64,000 bases of DNA from Streptomyces sp. NBC_01306 (GTDB lineage: Bacteria > Actinomycetota > Actinomycetes > Streptomycetales > Streptomycetaceae): NCBI RefSeq assembly GCF_026340465.1, contig NZ_JAPEPC010000001.1:124001-188000 (forward strand). The letters are read 5' to 3'. A model generated the notes under the pieces. That model made no database searches and was not told where the DNA came from. It was given only the letters and a program-made list of their open reading frames with translations. Each line of letters starts with the position of its first letter. Positions within the stretch are counted from its first letter, which is position 1. Below, piece by piece: positions 10,471-19,159 of the stretch. The translations under genes and the position numbers were made by a program.

Positions 10471-11910
10471 ATGAGTGGAACAGCCCAGATCGGCGTCACG
10501 GGACTCGCGGTGATGGGCCGCAATCTCGCCCGTAACTTCGCACGCAACGGATTCACCGTCGCGCTGCACAACCGCACGGCGGCCAGGACGCACGAGCTGG
10601 TGGAGGAGTTCGGCGAGGAGGGCGCCTTCGTGCCCGCGGAGAGCCCGGAGGCGTTCGTCGATGCTCTGGAGCGCCCGCGCCGGCTGGTGATCATGGTGAA
10701 GGCGGGTGACCCGACCGATGCCGTGATCCAGGAGTTCGCCCCGCTGCTGGAGAAGGGCGACGTCATCATCGACGGCGGCAACGCGCACTTCGAGGACACC
10801 AGGCGCCGCGAGAAGGAGCTGCGCGAGCGGGGCATCCACTTCGTCGGCACCGGGATCTCGGGCGGCGAGGAGGGCGCACTCAACGGACCGAGCATCATGC
10901 CGGGCGGCTCCGCCGAGTCGTACGAGTCGCTCGGGCCGATGCTGGAGAAGATCTCGGCGAAGGCCAAGGACGGGGCTCCGTGCGTCACTCATATCGGCCC
11001 TGACGGCGCCGGCCATTTCGTCAAAATGACTCATAACGGTATCGAGTACGCCGACATGCAGCTCATCGGCGAGGCCTACCAACTACTGCGGGACGTGGCC
11101 GGCTACTCCCCGGCGCAGATCGCGGACATCTTCCGCACCTGGAACACCGGGCGCCTGGACTCCTATCTGATCGAGATCACCGCAGAGGTGCTCTCGCACG
11201 TCGACGCGGCGACCGGCAAGCCCTTCGTGGACGTCGTGCTCGACCAGGCGGAGCAGAAGGGCACCGGCCGGTGGACCGTCCAGATCGCCCTCGACCTCGG
11301 CGTGCCCGTCTCCGGTATCGCGGAAGCGGTCTTCGCCCGCTCGGTCTCCGGCCACGCCGACCTGCGCGAAGCCTCCCGGCATCTCGCGGGTCCCACCGCC
11401 CGGCCCCTGAGCGAGGACGAAGCCGCGGCCTTCGCCGACAAGGTCGAACAGGCCCTGTACGCCTCGAAGATCGTCTCCTACACCCAGGGCTTCCACGAAC
11501 TCTCCGCAGGCAGCCGGAAGTACGACTGGGACATCGACCTCGGCAGGATCGCCGCGATCTGGCGCGGCGGCTGCATCATCCGCGCCGCCTTCCTCGACCG
11601 GATCACCGGCGCCTACGAAGCCCAGCCCAAGCTACCGAGTCTTCTCGCCGACAAGGGCTTCGCCGACGAGATCGCCGCCGCACAGGACGACTGGCGCGCC
11701 GTCGCCGCCACCGCGGTCATCCAGGGCGTACCCACCCCCGGCTTCACCGCCGCCCTCGCCTACTACGACTCCCTGCGCGCCGAACGCCTCCCCGCAGCCC
11801 TCACCCAGGGCCAACGCGACTACTTCGGCGCCCACACCTACCGCCGTACCGACCGCGACGGCGTATTCCACACCCTCTGGGGCGCGGACAAAACCGAAAT
11901 CGAAAGCTGA
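10471..11910 (+). CDS. gnd: 6-phosphogluconate dehydrogenase (decarboxylating)
   Basis: A 479-residue enzyme of the long dimeric class. It converts 6-phosphogluconate and NADP+ to ribulose 5-phosphate, CO2 and NADPH in the pentose phosphate pathway. The NADP-binding loop is GVTGLAVMGRNLARN at residues 8-22. Substrate and catalytic marks include GTGISGGEEGA, the HIGPDGAGHFVKMTHNGIEY segment and the C-terminal QGQRDYFGAHTYRR. The frame stays open far upstream, but the ATG at 10471 has GAGGAGC nine bases ahead and starts just before the Rossmann fold. A short GATCCCG/CGGGATC dyad lies 73 bases upstream. Confidence 0.95.
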   Translation: MSGTAQIGVTGLAVMGRNLARNFARNGFTVALHNRTAARTHELVEEFGEEGAFVPAESPEAFVDALERPRRLVIMVKAGDPTDAVIQEFAPLLEKGDVIIDGGNAHFEDTRRREKELRERGIHFVGTGISGGEEGALNGPSIMPGGSAESYESLGPMLEKISAKAKDGAPCVTHIGPDGAGHFVKMTHNGIEYADMQLIGEAYQLLRDVAGYSPAQIADIFRTWNTGRLDSYLIEITAEVLSHVDAATGKPFVDVVLDQAEQKGTGRWTVQIALDLGVPVSGIAEAVFARSVSGHADLREASRHLAGPTARPLSEDEAAAFADKVEQALYASKIVSYTQGFHELSAGSRKYDWDIDLGRIAAIWRGGCIIRAAFLDRITGAYEAQPKLPSLLADKGFADEIAAAQDDWRAVAATAVIQGVPTPGFTAALAYYDSLRAERLPAALTQGQRDYFGAHTYRRTDRDGVFHTLWGADKTEIES

Positions 11911-11982
11911 TCCACCAGCAGCTCACCGCACCGGCCCGTGACACGGAAGGGCATACGCGAACGGAAGCAGTCGCCGCGGCCC

Positions 11983-12012
11983 CTGCTGTCGACTGCTGTC
12001 GACTGCTGTCGA
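11983..12012. repeat. Three tandem 10-bp repeats
   Basis: CTGCTGTCGA is repeated three times without change, directly before the gnd remnant. It may mark the junction of an old duplication. Confidence 0.85.
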
Positions 12013-12166
12013 CGAGAAGTTCGCCGCAGACCGGCGGGCTCAGGACACCCTGGCGCGCGGTGGTTGTTGCCGCCGTGCGCCAGGTGTCCCCGTGCCGGCC
12101 TCCTCAGCGGTGCCCGCCTGCTACGACGCGCTGCGGTCCGACCGGCTGCCCGGTCAGCGGTGTGAC
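12011..12166 (+). pseudogene. Decayed fragment of a gnd 3' region
   Basis: Conceptual translation from 12011 gives pieces that line up with the C-terminal part of 6-phosphogluconate dehydrogenase: DEKFAADRRAQD, then (after a frame change) WRAVVVAAV, then VPVPASSAVPACYDALRSDR-LP-GQR. The intact gene 300 bases upstream reads AQDDWRAVAATAV, GVPTPGFTAALAYYDSLRAERLP and QGQR at the same spacing. At least one frameshift and a small deletion are needed, so it cannot be functional. It is either a decayed tandem duplicate of the upstream gnd or a relic of a second gnd paralogue. Confidence 0.6.
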
Positions 12167-12396
12167 ACCGGGCCGGGCTGCGGCTCCGGCGTCGGGTCCG
12201 GGCCGGGACCGGGGCCAGGTCCGGGCGACGGTGTCGGCTCGGGGCCGGGCGACGGCGGTACGGGGTCGGGCAGCGGATCGGGCAGCGGCGGCGGCTCCGG
12301 GGCCGGACCGGGGCCCGGCGGCGGGGTCGGCGAGGGCGGCACAGGATCCGGACCGCCCGGATTCGGCGGGGCAGGGCGGGGATACGGATGCGTCAC
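12154..12396 (-). CDS. Small proline-rich protein of unknown function
   Basis: An 80-residue protein that is about half proline, in a Pro-Gly-Pro-Glu/Asp-Pro pattern. It starts with VTHPYPRPAPPNPGG and ends in PVSHR. The GTG at 12396 is preceded by GGGAGG with a 7-base gap, a strong ribosome-binding site, which is why I accept it as a gene despite low complexity. The frame could also begin at a TTG (12471) that overlaps the stop of the racemase-like gene. It has no signal peptide and no Cys, and its 3' end abuts the gnd remnant. It is likely unstructured. Confidence 0.5.
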   Translation of the reverse strand: MTHPYPRPAPPNPGGPDPVPPSPTPPPGPGPAPEPPPLPDPLPDPVPPSPGPEPTPSPGPGPGPGPDPTPEPQPGPVSHR

Positions 12397-12467
12397 GGTG
12401 GACCTCCCACAGTACGGCTGCGTGTCCTGACCAATGTCTCCCGCTCCGCCTGCCCACGCGCGCCGGG

Positions 12468-13085
12468 TCAAACCAGTCCGGCCGCCGCCCGCAGCCCGGG
12501 AAGCGGGCTCGACAGCACCGGCACCGCAGTGCTCGTACGGGCGGCCGCGTCCGCCATGGAGACCTGGGCCAGCACGATCACGTCGACGCCCTGCACGGCG
12601 TCGGCGGTGCGCGCCACCATGTCCAGATGTCCGTCGCGGTCCCCCGCCTCGAACCGCTCCCAGGCGCCTTCCGCCAACAGGGGGAAGACATCGGCGTCCG
12701 GGTTCGCCTCGTGGAGCAGCGCGGTGGTCGGTGCCAGCGTGCTCTCCACCGTGGCGACGACGGCGATCCGCGGCCCGATGGCCACTGCGGAGGCAGCCAT
12801 CGGCCGGTCCACGCGCAGGACCGGCACCCCGGTCGCGGCGGAGGCCGCCTCGGCTACCCCGCCGATGGTGGAGCAGGTGCAGAGAACGGCGCCGGCGCCC
12901 GAGGCCGCGGCTCCGGCCAGTACCCGCCGCACCTCGCCGTCCACCGATTCGGGACCCGACTCGCGTGCACCGGCCAGCAGGTTCTCGTGCACCAGGTGGC
13001 GCATCGGAAGCCCCGGGAGGTGCCGGTCCCGCAGCTCTTCGAAGACCGGGACATGAACGGGCGAGGTGTGCAGGAGCGTGAGCAT
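12468..13085 (-). CDS. Aspartate/glutamate racemase-family protein
   Basis: A 205-residue protein from the ATG at 13085, where the conserved MLTLLHTSPVHVPVFEEL begins. An in-frame ATG at 13139 adds 18 residues without a good ribosome-binding site. The two catalytic-type cysteine regions of the superfamily are only partly present. The first is AVLCTCSTIGG, with Cys in CTCST. The second, expected near VLAQVSMA, has no Cys. Racemase activity by a two-base mechanism is therefore doubtful, and it may act as a decarboxylase, hydrolase or lyase of the Asp/Glu superfamily. Substrate unknown. It lies in line with panD. Confidence 0.7.
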   Translation of the reverse strand: MLTLLHTSPVHVPVFEELRDRHLPGLPMRHLVHENLLAGARESGPESVDGEVRRVLAGAAASGAGAVLCTCSTIGGVAEAASAATGVPVLRVDRPMAASAVAIGPRIAVVATVESTLAPTTALLHEANPDADVFPLLAEGAWERFEAGDRDGHLDMVARTADAVQGVDVIVLAQVSMADAAARTSTAVPVLSSPLPGLRAAAGLV

Positions 13086-13185
13086 GTCCGCGATGGTAAC
13101 GACGCCCCCGCGCCGCGGCCGGAGCAGGTCGGGGGCCATCCGGCAGGATGCGTTCCCGTGCCGTCAGCCCCCGGCGCCCGGTGCG

Positions 13186-13617
13186 TCAGGCCCCGGCGGC
13201 CAGTGACCGGGCGTGCGGAGGACGCACCTGGTCGGTACCCGGTACGGGCGCGGACGCGTCGGCGCCGAGGGCGACGATCCGGTTGTCCGCGTCGACGTGC
13301 ACGACGCTCGGCCGGAGGGTACGCGCCTCGGCGTCGTCGACCTGGGCGTAGCTGATGAGGATCACCAGGTCGCCGGGGTGCACGAGGTGGGCGGCGGCGC
13401 CGTTGATACCGATGACGCCCGAGCCGCGCTCGCCCTCGATGACATAGGTCTCCAGCCGGGCGCCGTTGTCGATGTCGACGATGTGCACGAGCTCGCCGGG
13501 CAGCAGGTCGGCGGCTTCCATCAGTGCGGCGTCAATGGTGACGGACCCGACATAGTGCAGGTCGGCCTGGGTCACGGTGGCACGGTGAATCTTGGATTTG
13601 AACATGGTGCGCATCAT
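13186..13617 (-). CDS. panD: Aspartate 1-decarboxylase proenzyme
   Basis: A 143-residue pyruvoyl enzyme that makes beta-alanine from L-aspartate for pantothenate and CoA. With the ATG at 13617 the numbering matches the E. coli enzyme: [15 protein letters not shown], and self-cleavage at Gly24-Ser25 in HYVGSVTID. Ser25 becomes the pyruvoyl group. Tyr and Thr residues around [14 protein letters not shown] and the [10 protein letters not shown] segment are also conserved. AGGAG seven bases before the start supports it. It is isolated here from other pan genes. Confidence 0.95.
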   Translation of the reverse strand: MMRTMFKSKIHRATVTQADLHYVGSVTIDAALMEAADLLPGELVHIVDIDNGARLETYVIEGERGSGVIGINGAAAHLVHPGDLVILISYAQVDDAEARTLRPSVVHVDADNRIVALGADASAPVPGTDQVRPPHARSLAAGA

Positions 13618-13754
13618 CGGGGCACTCCTGGTTCTAGGCTCCCTGCCTGCGCTTTTGCAGGTCAAGTGCTGGCTTGCCATCTTACAGCGAGTGGCATGTC
13701 CGGTCAGCTCCCACCAGGGTTCTGAGAACTGACGCCGATCGATCGCGGTGCCGA

Positions 13755-15110
13755 TCAATTGCCGTGCCGGCCCATTGTTTTGGGGACCGGTTGCTGACCA
13801 GTTGCCGGCTTTTCCGACACCCTTTGTGCGTCCCGCTCAGGGCGCAGCCATACCGCGGCCAGCAGGCCGGTGAGCCCGACCAGTGCCGCGGTGAGCAGGA
13901 AGGCGGTGCGGTATCCGGCGGTGACCGATACCGCGCTGTCGACGACGTGGCCGACGATCCAGGGCGACAGCACTCCCGCCAGGGCGTAGACGAAGGCAAG
14001 CGCGCCGAGGACCGCGCCGCGCTGGGACGGGGGTGTGATGCGTGCGCAGGCGGTCTGCGCGACGGTCATGATGACGTTGGCCAGCGCCATCGGGCCGAGC
14101 ATGAGCAGCACCTTGACCCAGGTGGTGTCGGTGATCGCGAACAGGGTGATGGCGCCGGCCGCGAGGCACATCGCCACGCCTGCGCCCGATCCGCGCGGCG
14201 GCGTCGTGCGGCGGCGGGCCAGGAGGCCGTGGGCGACCAGGACGACGCCGTTCGCGAGGGCGGCGACGGTCACCAGGGTCCCTGCCCGGTGCAGACTCAG
14301 TCCGCAGACCGCTTCCAGATAGTCCGGCATCCAGGTCAGGTTGGTGCTCAGCATCCAGTACGCGGCGAACGACCCGAGTGCGGCGGTGAGCCAGGTCCCG
14401 GACAGCAGGATGCGGCGGTACGGCACGGTGTCCTGGCCGATGACACGGTCCGCGGAGGTTTCCGGGGCATACGGTCCTTCGGCGCCGCGCAGGGCCCAGT
14501 AGCCGGCCCATGCCAGTCCGGCCACACCGACCGCGCCGAACGCCCAGCGCCAGCCGAAGCGGTCGATGACGAACGTCAGGGTGGGCGCGGCCACCGCGAC
14601 GCCGGCTGCGGCGCCGGTCAGCAGCACTGCGGTGGGCAGGGTGCGCTCACGCTGGTCGAACCAGCCGTGCAGGTGGTGCGTGGCGACGGGAGCGGCGGGC
14701 CCTTCGGCGGCGCCGAGCAGAACGCGGGTGACCAGGAGGACGCCGAAACCGGCCCCCTGCCACAGCAGCGGCAGTTGCGCGGCCGACCACAGCAGGGCCG
14801 TGGCGAGCAGCAGAACCGTCGTACGCACTGTGCGCGTCAAGTACGACACCGCGAGCGCCGAGAGGCTGAACAGCGCGAAGAAGGCGGCCGAAGCCGTGCC
14901 GAACTGCTCCCGCGTCAGACCGAGATCGTCCATGATCGGCCGGGCTGCCAGGCCCATCACGGTCTTGTCCGCGAAGTTGACCAGCATGAACGCCAGCAGC
15001 GCCCAGGTGGTCCGCCAACCGGTCATGCCGCGGCGGCGCTGCTCAGCTTGTGAACCCGGAGTCCGTGAACGCCATGCCCATGAACGCTCAGTCCGTGAAC
15101 GCTGATTCAT
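13755..15110 (-). CDS. MFS transporter (anion/organic-acid type)
   Basis: A roughly 420-450-residue carrier with twelve predicted helices. The first is [21 protein letters not shown], followed by the loop [21 protein letters not shown] that resembles the ACS (anion:cation symporter) family. The loop between helices 2 and 3 lacks a clean GxLxDRxGR. The start is uncertain. The ATG at 15110 has AGGCAG just upstream, but the segment it adds contains copies of a GCGTTCACGGACT-like repeat. The ATG at 15026 begins right before helix 1. It diverges from a PucR-type regulator, the likely controller. Substrate unknown. Confidence 0.8.
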   Translation of the reverse strand: MNQRSRTERSWAWRSRTPGSQAEQRRRGMTGWRTTWALLAFMLVNFADKTVMGLAARPIMDDLGLTREQFGTASAAFFALFSLSALAVSYLTRTVRTTVLLLATALLWSAAQLPLLWQGAGFGVLLVTRVLLGAAEGPAAPVATHHLHGWFDQRERTLPTAVLLTGAAAGVAVAAPTLTFVIDRFGWRWAFGAVGVAGLAWAGYWALRGAEGPYAPETSADRVIGQDTVPYRRILLSGTWLTAALGSFAAYWMLSTNLTWMPDYLEAVCGLSLHRAGTLVTVAALANGVVLVAHGLLARRRTTPPRGSGAGVAMCLAAGAITLFAITDTTWVKVLLMLGPMALANVIMTVAQTACARITPPSQRGAVLGALAFVYALAGVLSPWIVGHVVDSAVSVTAGYRTAFLLTAALVGLTGLLAAVWLRPERDAQRVSEKPATGQQPVPKTMGRHGN

Positions 15111-15223
15111 TCTGCCTGCCTGTGCTGCGTCATGAAGAACCGGTTCCTGGGTGAGGGGCCGCGGGTGCCTGCGGACGGTGTCGATCCTGCGGGTGGGACA
15201 GGGCGCCACTCCATCCGCTTGCG

Positions 15224-15262
15224 TCACAGTGATGGCGGCTGGCTACTGTGACGGATCACAGT
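15224..15262. promoter_or_regulatory. Candidate operator of the PucR-type regulator
   Basis: ACTGTGACGGATCACAGT (15245-15262) is a perfect dyad with 7-base arms and a 4-base spacer. A related dyad, TCACAGTGA, lies at 15224-15232. They sit between the divergent MFS gene and the regulator gene and would suit autoregulation. Confidence 0.5.
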
Positions 15263-15295
15263 GGTGCGGGGTGGAGCGAGGTGAGGTGGCCGACC

Positions 15296-16501
15296 GTGAC
15301 GTACGTAGAGGAGCCGGAGGGGTCTGTGCCCGGTCTGTCCGCAGGGGCACGGAAGCTGGCCGCGCGGTGCGAACCGCAGGTGAACGAACTGGCCCGTCGT
15401 ATGGCCCGCGGGGCCTTCGAGAACCTGGGCGGCTACGCCGAACTGCCTGCCGATGTGAAGGACGTGGAGATCGCCGCGACGGCACGCCACGCCATGCGGC
15501 TCTTCCTGCGCAGCGCGGTCCGTGGCCCGCGCCCGTCGGACGACGGGCTGGAGACCTTCCAGACACGGGCGGCCCAGCGGGCCGAGGAGGGAATGCCGCT
15601 GCAGCTGTTGCTGCGGACGTACTGCATGGGCACCCGTGAGCTGTGGCGGGAGTTGCGGAAACTGTCAGAACCCGGAGAGGAGGGCGCGCTGGTCGAGCTG
15701 GGCGACGCCCTGTTCGCCGTCCAGGACCGGGTGGTGGGCGCGGTCACCGAGAGCTATCTCGACGAGCAGTCCGCGCTGGCCGCCGAACAGCGGGAGCGGC
15801 GCCGGTCGTTGGCGCAGGCACTGCTGGACGGCACCGCACACCCGGAGCGTTCCCTCGCGGACGGGCCCGCCCTTGTGGTGTTCATGCAACTGAGCGGCGG
15901 GTCCGGGGGACCCGGCGGGCGTTCACCCGTCACCGTACGGCGGCTGGTGCGGCGCATTCAGGCCGCGCTGGACCGCGCTTTCGGCACCGAGGCGCTCACC
16001 CTGCTCGACGGCGCCGGCGGACACGCCATCGCCCCCGGGTGCACCGCGGTCCCGGACCAACTCCCCGAACTGCTGCGCGAGATCGCGGGACCGGACACCC
16101 GGCTGGGCGCGTGCGCGGTGACCGAGGCGGGCGACATCCCGCGTGCCGCTCACATGGTCGGCGAAGTCGTCCGTATCGCCCAGGCCTGCGGCCGGCCGCC
16201 CGGGCTGCATCTGCTCGACGACGTACTCCTGGAGTACCACCTCTCACGGCCCAATGAGGGCAGTGATCGCATCGCCGCTCTGCTGGCGCCGCTCGCCGGC
16301 CGGCCCGAGCTCGTCGAGACGCTCCGGACCCACCTGGCACAGCGTCAGGACCGCCGGGTCACGGCCCGCCTCCTCAACCTGCATCCCAACTCCGTGGACA
16401 ACCGCCTCACCCGGATCATGGAGCTGACCGGCCTCGACCTGGGCGCGCCGCGGGACGCCGCGCTCGCCCTGGCCGCCCTGGCACTGGGCGCTACGGCGTG
16501 A
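15296..16501 (+). CDS. PucR/CdaR-type helix-turn-helix regulator
   Basis: A 401-residue regulator. The N-terminal 170 residues form a helical sensor-like region (LARRMARGAFENLGGYAELP, YCMGTRELWRELRK). The middle holds a GGDEF-like degenerate domain. The C-terminus is a PucR-type HTH: HLAQRQDRRVTARLLNLHPNSVDNRLTRIMELTG. I chose the GTG at 15296 because GAGGTGG lies eight bases upstream. The earlier in-frame GTG at 15248 falls inside an operator-like palindrome and has no ribosome-binding site. It probably controls the divergent MFS gene and itself. The ligand cannot be told. Confidence 0.82.
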   Translation: MTYVEEPEGSVPGLSAGARKLAARCEPQVNELARRMARGAFENLGGYAELPADVKDVEIAATARHAMRLFLRSAVRGPRPSDDGLETFQTRAAQRAEEGMPLQLLLRTYCMGTRELWRELRKLSEPGEEGALVELGDALFAVQDRVVGAVTESYLDEQSALAAEQRERRRSLAQALLDGTAHPERSLADGPALVVFMQLSGGSGGPGGRSPVTVRRLVRRIQAALDRAFGTEALTLLDGAGGHAIAPGCTAVPDQLPELLREIAGPDTRLGACAVTEAGDIPRAAHMVGEVVRIAQACGRPPGLHLLDDVLLEYHLSRPNEGSDRIAALLAPLAGRPELVETLRTHLAQRQDRRVTARLLNLHPNSVDNRLTRIMELTGLDLGAPRDAALALAALALGATA

Positions 16502-18380
16502 CGATGGCGAAGTCCGGGTCCGGCCGGTCCAGCAGACCGGCGAAAGTGATCAACGCCTGGACGTCACCGTCGATGGCCACGCTGCCGCCCGCCATCTCGT
16601 CGGCGAAGGTCGAGACGCCGCCGAGGATCGCGTTGAGGGTGGTGCGGGCCAGGCGGAGGGTGGCCAGGGGCTCTTCGCCGCGCGGGGCGTCCCCCGGCAT
16701 CGAGGTGAGCGCTCCGTTGGAGACCAGTAGCGACCAGGTCTCACCGGTGTCGGTGAACTCCCAGCGCAGCAGCAGCCGTCCGGCCTCGGCGGCGCGCGGT
16801 CCGTTGATCCGTACGGCCATGGACTGGAAGACCTGCTCGGCGGTGAGCGCGGCCAGGATGTCCGGTGCGCTGCGGGTGGGGGTGCCCAGAATGCCGTCGC
16901 GCAGCTCGGCCGCTCCCATGAGGTAGAAGTTGCGCCACGGCCCGCACTCGGCCCCCTGGCCGAGCCGCTCGAACGTCTCGGCCTGTAGCGCACGGGCTTC
17001 GGAGTGGTCCGGCTCGGCGAACAGCACATGGCTCAGCACCTCTGCCACCCACCGCAGATCCCCCGCCTCGTACGACGTCCTGGCTTTGGCGACCACGGTG
17101 TCCGCGCCGCCCATGAACTCCACGTACCGCAGCGCCGCTTCGACGGGCGGATGCTGCCACAAGTGGGCCGGGTTGCCGTCGAACCACCCCATGTACCGCT
17201 GGTAGACCGCCTTCGCGTTGTGGCTCAGCGAGCCGTAGTAGCCGCGCGCGTGCCAGGCCCGGTCGAGACCTGGCGGGAAGCGCAGCTCCTCGGCGATCTC
17301 CGCGCCCGTGTACCCGGCGTTGATCAGGCGAACGGACTGATCGTGCAGATACGCGTACGCGTCGCGCTGCTCCTCCAGGAACCGCACGGCGCGCTCCCGG
17401 CCCCAGGTGGGCCAGTGGTGGGAGGCGAAGACGACGTCGGTGGAATCGGCGAAGAGCCGGAGCGTCTGCGTCAGATAGCGGGCCCAGGCACTGGGGTCCC
17501 GTACGAGTGCACCGCGCAGGGTCAGGACGTTGTGCAGGGTGTGGCAGGCGTTCTCGGCCACACACAGGACCCGCAGGTCGGGGAAGTGGAAGTTCATCTC
17601 GGCCGGGGCCTCGGTACCGGGCGTGAGCTGGAAGACCATCCGGACGCCGTCGACCGTCTCGGTCTGTCCCGTGTGGGTGATGTCGAGCGTCGGAGCGATC
17701 AGGCCGACTGTGCCGGTCGATGTCGTCTGGCCGAGGCCACAGCCGATCTGCCCGGCCGGTCCCTTGGGCAGGGAAGCGCCGTACATATACCCCGCGCGGC
17801 GGGCCATCGCGGTACCGGTGAAGACGTTCTCGCTGGCGGCGTGCTCCATGAACCCGGACGGCGCGATGATCTGCACGCGCCCCGCAGCCACGTCGCCGGG
17901 GTCGGTAACGCCACGTACACCACCGAAGTGGTCGACATGCGAGTGCGTGTAGAGCACGGCGGTCACGGGCCGCTCGCCCCGGTGTTCGCGGTACAGCGCG
18001 AGGGCAGCGGCCGCGACCTCCGCGCTGATCAGCGGGTCGATGACGATGACGCCGCGTCCGCCCTCGACGAAGGTGATGTTCGACAGGTCCAGGCCGCGCA
18101 CCTGATAAATGCCGGGCACGACCTCGTACAAGCCCTGCCGCGCCACGAGCCTGCTCTGCCGCCACAGCGACGGGTGCGCGGAGGGCGGGCATTCGCCGTC
18201 CAGGAAGCCGTACGCGTCCGCGTCCCAGACCACCCGGCCCGCGTCGTCCCGCACCACGCCCGGCTCCAGGCGCGCGACGAACCCACGGTCCGCGTCCACG
18301 GCGTCCTGGCTGCCGCTGGTGTCGTCCTGGGCCTTGTCACCGTCGGCGCTGTCCTGAGGGTCCCGCTCAGTCATGGTCAT
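16491..18380 (-). CDS. Alkyl sulfatase-type metallo-beta-lactamase-fold hydrolase
   Basis: A 629-residue protein of the SdsA1/BDS1 type III sulfatase family. The zinc-binding motif THSHVDHFGG is at residues 145-154, and further ligand regions follow (NFHFPDLRVLCVAENACHTLHN; FASHHWPTWG). A helical dimerisation domain comes next (about residues 350-490), then an SCP2-like C-terminal lipid-binding domain. Family members cleave alkyl sulfates such as SDS to alcohol and sulfate. No signal peptide is seen. The start is the ATG at 18380; a GTG at 18395 and an open frame to 18461 are alternatives. Its 3' end overlaps the convergent PucR gene by 11 bases. Confidence 0.88.
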   Translation of the reverse strand: MTMTERDPQDSADGDKAQDDTSGSQDAVDADRGFVARLEPGVVRDDAGRVVWDADAYGFLDGECPPSAHPSLWRQSRLVARQGLYEVVPGIYQVRGLDLSNITFVEGGRGVIVIDPLISAEVAAAALALYREHRGERPVTAVLYTHSHVDHFGGVRGVTDPGDVAAGRVQIIAPSGFMEHAASENVFTGTAMARRAGYMYGASLPKGPAGQIGCGLGQTTSTGTVGLIAPTLDITHTGQTETVDGVRMVFQLTPGTEAPAEMNFHFPDLRVLCVAENACHTLHNVLTLRGALVRDPSAWARYLTQTLRLFADSTDVVFASHHWPTWGRERAVRFLEEQRDAYAYLHDQSVRLINAGYTGAEIAEELRFPPGLDRAWHARGYYGSLSHNAKAVYQRYMGWFDGNPAHLWQHPPVEAALRYVEFMGGADTVVAKARTSYEAGDLRWVAEVLSHVLFAEPDHSEARALQAETFERLGQGAECGPWRNFYLMGAAELRDGILGTPTRSAPDILAALTAEQVFQSMAVRINGPRAAEAGRLLLRWEFTDTGETWSLLVSNGALTSMPGDAPRGEEPLATLRLARTTLNAILGGVSTFADEMAGGSVAIDGDVQALITFAGLLDRPDPDFAIVTP

Positions 18381-18465
18381 GCCTGCGATCGTCACACCTC
18401 CCGCCCACGCCACGCCTGATGACAGGACACACCCCGAACGATGATCCGTCACACCCCTCACGTGC

Positions 18466-18850
18466 CGGGATCATCCGCGTCACCAACGCGATGATGCCGC
18501 TGCTGCGCCGCTCTGCCTCACCACGGATCGTGAACATGCCCAGCAGTGCCGGCTCCCTCACCCGGCAGTCGGGAACCGCTGCCGAGCAGACGACGGGTCC
18601 GGTGGCCGTGGCGTACACGCCGTCGAAGACGTTTCTGAACGCTGTCACCCTCCAGTACGCCCGGGAGCTGAACGGCACGAACATCCTGACCAACGCCGGC
18701 TGCCCCGGCTACGTCGCGACCGACCTCAACGGCTTCCGCGGTGTGCGTACCCCCGAACAGGGCGCGGCGATCGCCACCAAACTCGCGCCCCTGCCCGACG
18801 GCGGCCCGACCGGCAAGTTCTTCGAGGACGCCGGCGTAGTGCCCTGGTGA
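18466..18850 (+). pseudogene. 5'-truncated short-chain dehydrogenase/reductase
   Basis: The frame encodes only the second half of an SDR: VTNAMMPLLRRS, IVNMPSSAGSL, the catalytic pair YTPSK, NAGCPGYVATDLNG and a C-terminus ending in FFEDAGVVPW. The TGxxxGIG nucleotide-binding half is absent, and upstream sequence belongs to the start region of the alkylsulfatase gene. It appears to be a remnant left by deletion or insertion in this scarred region. Confidence 0.75.
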
Positions 18851-18949
18851 TGTGCACGGCAGTCACCAGCCGCCGGATGAGGTGACTTCGCCCGCGCGTC
18901 TCGAACAGGTTCATCGACACCGGTTCCCACATGCCAACTGGGCACTCGC

Positions 18950-19078
18950 ATGGGGCGGGGTGATCTGACGAATGCCGAGCGGGTCCGGCTGAAGCCGCAC
19001 GTGCAGGCTTCGGGACAGCGCGGCGGACGTTGGAGCGATCATCGCAAGGTGATCAACGGGATCGTGTTCCGGGCGTGA
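18950..19078 (+). mobile_element. IS5-type transposase 5' remnant (left copy)
   Basis: An ATG at 18950 opens a 42-residue reading frame that ends at a TGA. Its pieces GDLTNAERVRLKPH and GGRWSDHRKVINGIVFR match the conserved N-terminus of IS5/IS427-group transposases (pattern LTDAEWxxLxPLLP...GGRWxDHRxVINGILWR). The rest of the transposase is missing. It points toward the methyltransferase gene. Confidence 0.65.
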
Positions 19079-19159
19079 ACCGGTGCACCGTCACGGGCGC
19101 AGCACAGCCGCAGCCCAATCGTGTTGACCGCCCCCGGCAGGCAGTGCTTGAGTCGGCGC

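Noticed and set aside
8901..10988. Long minus-strand frame across the GH1 and gnd genes
   Set aside because: Antisense shadow of two well-supported genes.
12092..12430. Gly-rich plus-strand ORF
   Set aside because: It is the opposite strand of the Pro-rich gene and the gnd remnant; no ribosome-binding site.
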